Source: Holophagales bacterium (lineage in GTDB: Bacteria; Acidobacteriota; Thermoanaerobaculia; UBA5066). From it: 64,000 nucleotides of DNA. Position 1 is the first letter of the stretch, and every line of letters begins with the position of its first letter. This document shows positions 60,097 to 64,000 of the stretch, in pieces. The notes beneath the pieces are model-generated. The model saw only the letters and a list, made by a program, of their open reading frames with translations, had not been told where the DNA came from and did no database searches. The stretch is from contig JADJZB010000021.1 of assembly GCA_016719485.1 (NCBI GenBank), positions 186,001-250,000 of the forward strand. Reading direction: 5' to 3'. Both the position numbers and the translations under genes were made by a program.

Positions 60097-62934
60097 TCAC
60101 CGCACACGGAACACGTGGATGACGGGCCTCGCCTCGTCCGCGAAGAGCTCGATCAGGTAGAGAAGGCCGTTCTGCCGGTCGAACGTGACGTCGCCGAGGC
60201 GGAACCGCTGCTGGACTCCCGGGCCGACCTCCTCGACGTCGACGCGCGACGGGTTCAGGAAGAGGTGCGGGTCGACGTCGAGGAACCCGTAGGGCTGTGG
60301 CGCCCAGGGCTCCAACGTCCCGGACGCGACGCGGGCGAGGTCGTCCGGGTCGTAGAAGAGGAGACGCCCGGCGAAACGGCTGCTCCACCAGCCACGGCTC
60401 GAAGTGTGCCCCGCGCACTCGACCACCTCCGCGGCCGGGCATGGAGTTCCGTCGGCCATCCGGCAGGTCGTGTACTCGTTCACGAAGTCCCCGGCCACGC
60501 AGGGCCGGTCCGGTCCGGCCGGGTTCAGGAAGCCATACCAGAAACGGTCGCCGACACCCTTCGTCCCGGCGAAGAGGACCGCCGACCTCCCGGACGCGGT
60601 CGTGAGGAACGCCGCTCCTTCCCACGTGTCGGCGTGCTGCGTTCCAGCAAGGCACCGCTCGATGCGTTCGGAGTCGAGGGCGGAGGCGTAGAGGAGAAGC
60701 GTCGTCGCAGGAAGGGTCGCTCCGGCGGCAGGGGGCGTTCCCGCCGCGTCGAGCCAGGGCCGGTAGGCGAAGAGCGCCGGACCCATTCCGGCGAGTCCGC
60801 CGTCGCGGTAGCGGCCCGTGCCGAGGACCCGGCCGGCAGTGTGCGCGTTCGCCCAGGCCTCCGGGATCTCGAGCATGTACCCGTTGACGGCGTAGGGTGA
60901 GAGGCCGCCGAGGAACCAGGCTCCCCTGGGCCGCGGGGCGGAGAGGTCGGGGTCGAACCAGGCGTGCGTGGGCCGGTCCGGGGGAGGCGGAAGGTGCTCT
61001 CCCCAGGCGAGGTGGATGCGTGAGCCGGTCTCGGGCCGGTCGAGGTACTGCATCCCGAGGCGGGGGATCTCGTCGATTCCCGCAAAGAGTCCGCCCGTGA
61101 CGTCCGTCAGCGGCTGGATCAGTCGCGCCTGCGGCAGGTTCTCGACGTTCCTGGAGACGACCGGGGCCGGGATGCCGATCTCGGCGACGCGGCTCCCGTC
61201 CGGGAGCTCGCCGTAGGGCATTCGGTCGTGCCCCGTGACGAAGAGCGAGCCGGGAAAGCCGTCCGCTCCGCCCGCCGGGTCGCCGCCGGGTCGGAACGTC
61301 ATCGCGTTTCCGCCGTACTCGAAGGTGAGGGGCCTCAGACCGCCCTCGGGGAACCTGAAGGCGCCGAGATACTCGATGTCGGCCGGCGAGATGCGCGCGG
61401 ACGGCACTGCGGGGGAGATCACGGCAGGGACATACGCGCCGTCCCCCGTCCGCTGCCCTGGGATGCCTCCGTCGTTGAGGACGCCGTAGGCGATCCAGGG
61501 CGCGCTTCCGGAGGTCCTTCGCACCCGTGCCCAGGCGCTTCTCACCCCGAGAGGCCGGAGGGGGTCGGGCAGCTGAAGCCAGGCGGCCTCGTCCAGCCGC
61601 ACCGTCGTGGGGGGGCCCGCCGGGCTGCCGCCGGCCTCGGCGTCGAAGAGCTGGACCTCCAGCGTGATGGGTCCGGAGCCGGTCTCGCCGGCGTGGACGA
61701 ATGCGACATTCGAGCGGACGTCCGCCTCGGCCCGGAGTCCCGTGACGACACCCTCGGCCGTCGCCTCATGGCCCTCCGCCACGCCGGGGAGGAAGACGCC
61801 GTAGGCGCCCCCACCCGGTGATAGGGAGGAGACCCGGGCGCCCGCGTAGAGCCCGGCCATCCCGGCGGAGCCCGTCACGCGGAGCCGGCCCGCGTACGAG
61901 GCCGCCCCGGCGGGTCCGACGGCGATGCCGAGAGCGCGGAGATGCGAGAGGGCATCCGGGACGATGCGCTGTTCGCGCGGCGCGAGCGTCAGAGTCGCAG
62001 CTCCGCCCGCTCCGAAAGCCGGGGCAAGGGACTCACGGTAGTCGAGGGTGAGCGTGGCCGCCGTCGTCCCGCGGTTCACGAGGACCAGCTCCGTTCGAAA
62101 GGCCGGCGTCTCGACCAGAGCCGGCACCGTCACGGAGTCCGCCGTCGCCGTGTCCGGCTGCGCCTCCAGGAACGAGCCATCGTTCGTACCGCCGTCGTTG
62201 ACGACGCCGTAGGCGCCGAAAGCCCCTCCTGCGATCCTCTCGACTACCGCCCAGCCCTGCACGAGCCCGGCCTTCGCGAAGATCCCGTCGATCTGCCGCC
62301 AGTCACCCGCCTCCAGCCTCAGCGCGTCGGCAGAAACCACTTCGACGCCGTTCCCGGTTCCGCTCACGGCAGTGACCCGTACGCTGACGAACGACGTTCC
62401 GGGATTGAAGACGGCGAGGTTAGAGCGTTCCGCTGCGGTCGCCCTGAGTCCGTGGACGACGGCCCGGCCGGTGAACGCCGTGGACGGGGAGACCGCGAGG
62501 TAGGCGAGGCCCGAGGCTCCCGCCGGGTGGGGTGCGAAGGTGGGGCTGGTGGTTCTCGCGACGGCGGAGAGAATGGCGGCAGCGGTGTCCGGGAAAGTCA
62601 CCCGGAGCGTTCCGGCGTGAGGGGCACCCTCCGACAGGCCGGGGAAGTCGACGCCGCGTCCAGCCAGGATGCCGAGGACGTCGGGCAGGGTCCGTTGCGT
62701 CCCGGCCGGGAGATTCTCGGTTACCATTCCGGAAGCCGCGCCGAGCGAGCCCCGGTACGAGAGGGAGAGTTCGACGGCGGCGTTTCCCCGGTTCGTCAAG
62801 GTCAGCTCCGTGCGGTAGTGCGCCGCTGGGGACCGGACGTCGAGGACGACGGGGACGACGAGGTCGGCTGCGGGGAGCGGGAATCCCCCCAGAACACCCA
62901 CGACCCCGATCGCGGGGACGAGGCCAGCTCGCAT
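60097..62934 (-). CDS. Large secreted protein of unknown function with repeated Ig-like modules
   Basis: 945 aa with a signal peptide (VPAIGVVGVLGGFPLPAADL, likely cleavage after AA). GGAGGCGG lies just before ATG 62934. Residues about 25-515 hold three or four related beta modules. Each alternates a FRTELVLVNRGTTAATLTLDY-type block, a glycine-rich Arg-Val-Pro turn (APREQRIVPDALSHLRALGI) and an AYGVVNDGGTNDGSF-type strand. The second half (about 530-945) is different, Trp/Tyr/Pro-rich, with several Cys (RCLAGTQHADTW, CVAGDFVNEYTTCRMADGTP, ECAGHTSSRGWWSSRFAGRL). It ends in short strands (VTFDRQNGLLYLIELFADEA) that resemble beta-propeller blades. No enzyme motif recognised. There is no partner gene on this strand. 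Confidence 0.8.
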   Translation of the reverse strand: MRAGLVPAIGVVGVLGGFPLPAADLVVPVVLDVRSPAAHYRTELTLTNRGNAAVELSLSYRGSLGAASGMVTENLPAGTQRTLPDVLGILAGRGVDFPGLSEGAPHAGTLRVTFPDTAAAILSAVARTTSPTFAPHPAGASGLAYLAVSPSTAFTGRAVVHGLRATAAERSNLAVFNPGTSFVSVRVTAVSGTGNGVEVVSADALRLEAGDWRQIDGIFAKAGLVQGWAVVERIAGGAFGAYGVVNDGGTNDGSFLEAQPDTATADSVTVPALVETPAFRTELVLVNRGTTAATLTLDYRESLAPAFGAGGAATLTLAPREQRIVPDALSHLRALGIAVGPAGAASYAGRLRVTGSAGMAGLYAGARVSSLSPGGGAYGVFLPGVAEGHEATAEGVVTGLRAEADVRSNVAFVHAGETGSGPITLEVQLFDAEAGGSPAGPPTTVRLDEAAWLQLPDPLRPLGVRSAWARVRRTSGSAPWIAYGVLNDGGIPGQRTGDGAYVPAVISPAVPSARISPADIEYLGAFRFPEGGLRPLTFEYGGNAMTFRPGGDPAGGADGFPGSLFVTGHDRMPYGELPDGSRVAEIGIPAPVVSRNVENLPQARLIQPLTDVTGGLFAGIDEIPRLGMQYLDRPETGSRIHLAWGEHLPPPPDRPTHAWFDPDLSAPRPRGAWFLGGLSPYAVNGYMLEIPEAWANAHTAGRVLGTGRYRDGGLAGMGPALFAYRPWLDAAGTPPAAGATLPATTLLLYASALDSERIERCLAGTQHADTWEGAAFLTTASGRSAVLFAGTKGVGDRFWYGFLNPAGPDRPCVAGDFVNEYTTCRMADGTPCPAAEVVECAGHTSSRGWWSSRFAGRLLFYDPDDLARVASGTLEPWAPQPYGFLDVDPHLFLNPSRVDVEEVGPGVQQRFRLGDVTFDRQNGLLYLIELFADEARPVIHVFRVR

Positions 62935-63025
62935 GTCCGCCTCCGGTGGAACCTCCCGGAATATGAGGTCGACGGGACGGGACCGCCATCCCTCCCCGCT
63001 GAGACGTTTCGGGCACGAGAATCGC

Positions 63026-63054
63026 TTGACGGAAGATCCGGGCGCTGATATACA
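63026..63054 (+). promoter_or_regulatory. Sigma-70 promoter of the tRNA-rpmG cluster
   Basis: TTGACG (63026-63031), a 17-nt spacer and TATACA (63049-63054), about 60 nt upstream of the first tRNA. It is divergent from the large secreted-protein gene. Confidence 0.75.
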
Positions 63055-63113
63055 CCACGGTTCGCGCCTCTCGGCTTCGGCCGGGTGTCCGGCCGGGGCC
63101 TCGGGTGCGACGG

Positions 63114-63189
63114 GCTGGCGTAGCTCAACTGGCAGAGCAGCTGATTTGTAATCAGCAGGTTGCGGGTTCAAGTCCCATCGCCAGCTCCA
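63114..63189 (+). tRNA. tRNA-Thr (anticodon TGT)
   Basis: 76 nt. Acceptor GCTGGCG pairs with CGCCAGC. The anticodon loop is TTTGTAA (UGU, reads ACA), and the T-arm contains GGTTCAAGTCC. The CCA end is encoded. First gene of a four-tRNA array. Confidence 0.95.
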
Positions 63190-63256
63190 CGGTCGACTCC
63201 GGAGGCGGCTCCGGGGCGGTCCGCGGGAAGGAGAATCCAGAGACGGACGAAGACGT

Positions 63257-63344
63257 GGGTAGGTGGCCGAGTGGTTAATGGCAGCAGACTGTAAATCTGC
63301 CGCGCTTAGGCGCTACGGGGGTTCAAATCCCTCCCTGCCCACCA
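63257..63344 (+). tRNA. tRNA-Tyr (anticodon GTA)
   Basis: 88 nt with the long variable arm of class II tRNAs. Acceptor GGGTAGG pairs with CCTGCCC through one G-T wobble. The anticodon loop is CTGTAAA (GUA). CCA is encoded. Confidence 0.95.
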
Positions 63345-63402
63345 ATAACTCCGACATCGGTTCCGGCCCCTCGAGGGGTGCGGACCAGACAGCGGTGACC
63401 GG

Positions 63403-63478
63403 GCCCACGTAGCTCAGTTGGTAGAGCACGTCCTTGGTAAGGACGGGGTCAGCAGTTCAAATCTGCTCGTGGGCTCCA
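63403..63478 (+). tRNA. tRNA-Thr (anticodon GGT)
   Basis: 76 nt. Acceptor GCCCACG pairs with CGTGGGC. The anticodon loop is TTGGTAA (GGU, reads ACC/ACU). CCA is encoded. Confidence 0.95.
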
Positions 63479-63542
63479 GAAACCTCTCCCGGGCGCGAGG
63501 CCCCGCCTGGGACAGGGAAGACGAAGGGCCGGAAGGACACCG

Positions 63543-63617
63543 GCGGGAGTAACTCAGGGGTAGAGTCACAGCCTTCCAAGCTGTTGGTCGCGGGTTCGAA
63601 TCCCGTCTCCCGCTCCA
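63543..63617 (+). tRNA. tRNA-Gly (anticodon TCC)
   Basis: 75 nt. Acceptor GCGGGAG pairs with CTCCCGC. The anticodon loop is CTTCCAA (UCC, reads GGA/GGG). CCA is encoded. Confidence 0.95.
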
Positions 63618-63698
63618 GACCTTTCCGGGAAGCGGGAAGACCGGAGAAGCAGGGGAGCCGGGACCGGCCGCGGGGACGGCGAGGAAGCGGAGAGAGCG

Positions 63699-63854
63699 AT
63701 GCCGAGAGACCTGATCAGCCTGGCGTGCGGCGAGTGCAAGCGCCGGAACTACACGACGACGAAGAACAAGAAGACCCACCAGGAAAAGCTGGAGGTCGCC
63801 AAGTACTGCCGTTTCTGCAGGAAGCACACGGCGCACAAGGAAGGCAAGGTCTAG
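63699..63854 (+). CDS. rpmG: 50S ribosomal protein L33 (zinc-binding type)
   Basis: 51 aa, short and basic. ISLACGECKRRNYTTTKNKK and LEVAKYCRFCRKHTAHKEGK are diagnostic, and the two C-x-x-C pairs make this the zinc-binding form, as for L28 in this genome. AGAGAG lies just before the ATG. It sits between tRNA-Gly and tRNA-Trp, the classic position before secE-nusG, but no tuf gene precedes it. Confidence 0.95.
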   Translation: MPRDLISLACGECKRRNYTTTKNKKTHQEKLEVAKYCRFCRKHTAHKEGKV

Positions 63855-63878
63855 GGCCACCGGGGCCTGGACGTGCGA

Positions 63879-63954
63879 AGGGGTGTAGCTCAATTGGCAG
63901 AGCAACGGTCTCCAAAACCGTAGGTTCGGAGTTCGAGTCTCCGCACCCCTGCCA
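63879..63954 (+). tRNA. tRNA-Trp (anticodon CCA)
   Basis: 76 nt. Acceptor AGGGGTG pairs with CACCCCT. The anticodon loop is CTCCAAA. The 3' CCA is encoded. The bases from 63955 to the window end hold no feature I can support; secE would be expected next. Confidence 0.95.
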
Positions 63955-64000
63955 CTTTTCCCGCCGTGGAGGCGGGCCGGACGCCCCGGAAAGGGCGGCG

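Noticed and set aside
61942..63048. Plus-strand 368-codon frame over the large secreted protein
   Set aside because: It is an Arg/Gly/Asp shadow. The minus-strand frame has a signal peptide, Shine-Dalgarno and repeated modules.

Overview
The window is about 64 kb of high-GC (roughly two-thirds or more G+C), densely coding bacterial chromosome. It is didermic: there are a type IV pilus secretin, RlpA, a TonB-like C-terminal domain and several lipobox signal peptides. Gene content and style (high-GC PilMNOPQ, IPT/TIG lipoprotein, RibBA, FHA-GAF-cyclase) suggest an Acidobacteriota-type lineage, possibly Thermoanaerobaculia. That placement is inference from gene style, since no rRNA gene is present. 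Most of the window is core chromosome. I see no insertion sequence, prophage, CRISPR array or obvious island.

Layout. 1-9.6 kb: the 3' part of a YhaN-like SMC ATPase, secD-secF, a TerC-family membrane protein, a VTT/DedA protein, a bifunctional RelA/SpoT enzyme and rpmB. 9.7-20.7 kb: a type IV pilus operon pilM-N-O-P-Q, followed by two cell-surface lipoproteins (the second a 987-residue IPT/TIG protein) and a TPR/roadblock-like protein. 20.7-26.0 kb: accB-accC, aroK, a metallophosphoesterase and a HEAT-repeat/cyclophilin lipoprotein. 26.1-36.2 kb: an unrecognised 457-residue protein, then ribBA and molybdenum-cofactor genes (mobA, moaC, mogA). These are interleaved with an inverted membrane/exported gene pair, a SpoIID protein and a NamZ-MobB fusion. 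A quinone oxidoreductase and gph follow; gph ends in a 38-base poly-G tract. 36.2-49.2 kb: a class V aminotransferase, ddl, a cyclic-nucleotide-domain/aspartase fusion, pfk, hsp20, an Old Yellow Enzyme, pepE, rlpA, purB with a small zinc-ribbon gene, arcA and a TonB-domain lipoprotein. 49.2-53.8 kb: an FHA-GAF-class III cyclase, rdgB, coaE, folD and ubiE/menG. 53.9-60.0 kb: rplM-rpsI-rpsB, tsf-pyrH-frr, ispD-ispF-rlmB. 60.1-64 kb: a 945-residue secreted protein of unknown role, then a tRNA array (Thr, Tyr, Thr, Gly), rpmG and tRNA-Trp. That array is the usual run-up to secE-nusG just beyond the window.

Four conserved or plausible genes (secF, pilQ, a pilus-linked lipoprotein, rdgB) each carry exactly one frameshift, and there is one very long poly-G run. 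Draft-assembly error is the simplest explanation, but each needs checking. Two initiation patterns recur. Several first-in-transcript genes have a -10-like box 6-7 nt before the start codon and no Shine-Dalgarno, suggesting leaderless mRNAs. Two or three downstream genes appear to start at CTG within a CTGA overlap with the preceding stop codon.

No clearly new multi-gene system stands out. The least ordinary items are the pilus-linked surface lipoprotein cassette, the NamZ-MobB and cNMP-aspartase fusions, the poly-G tract beside a promoter, and the three large unrecognised proteins.
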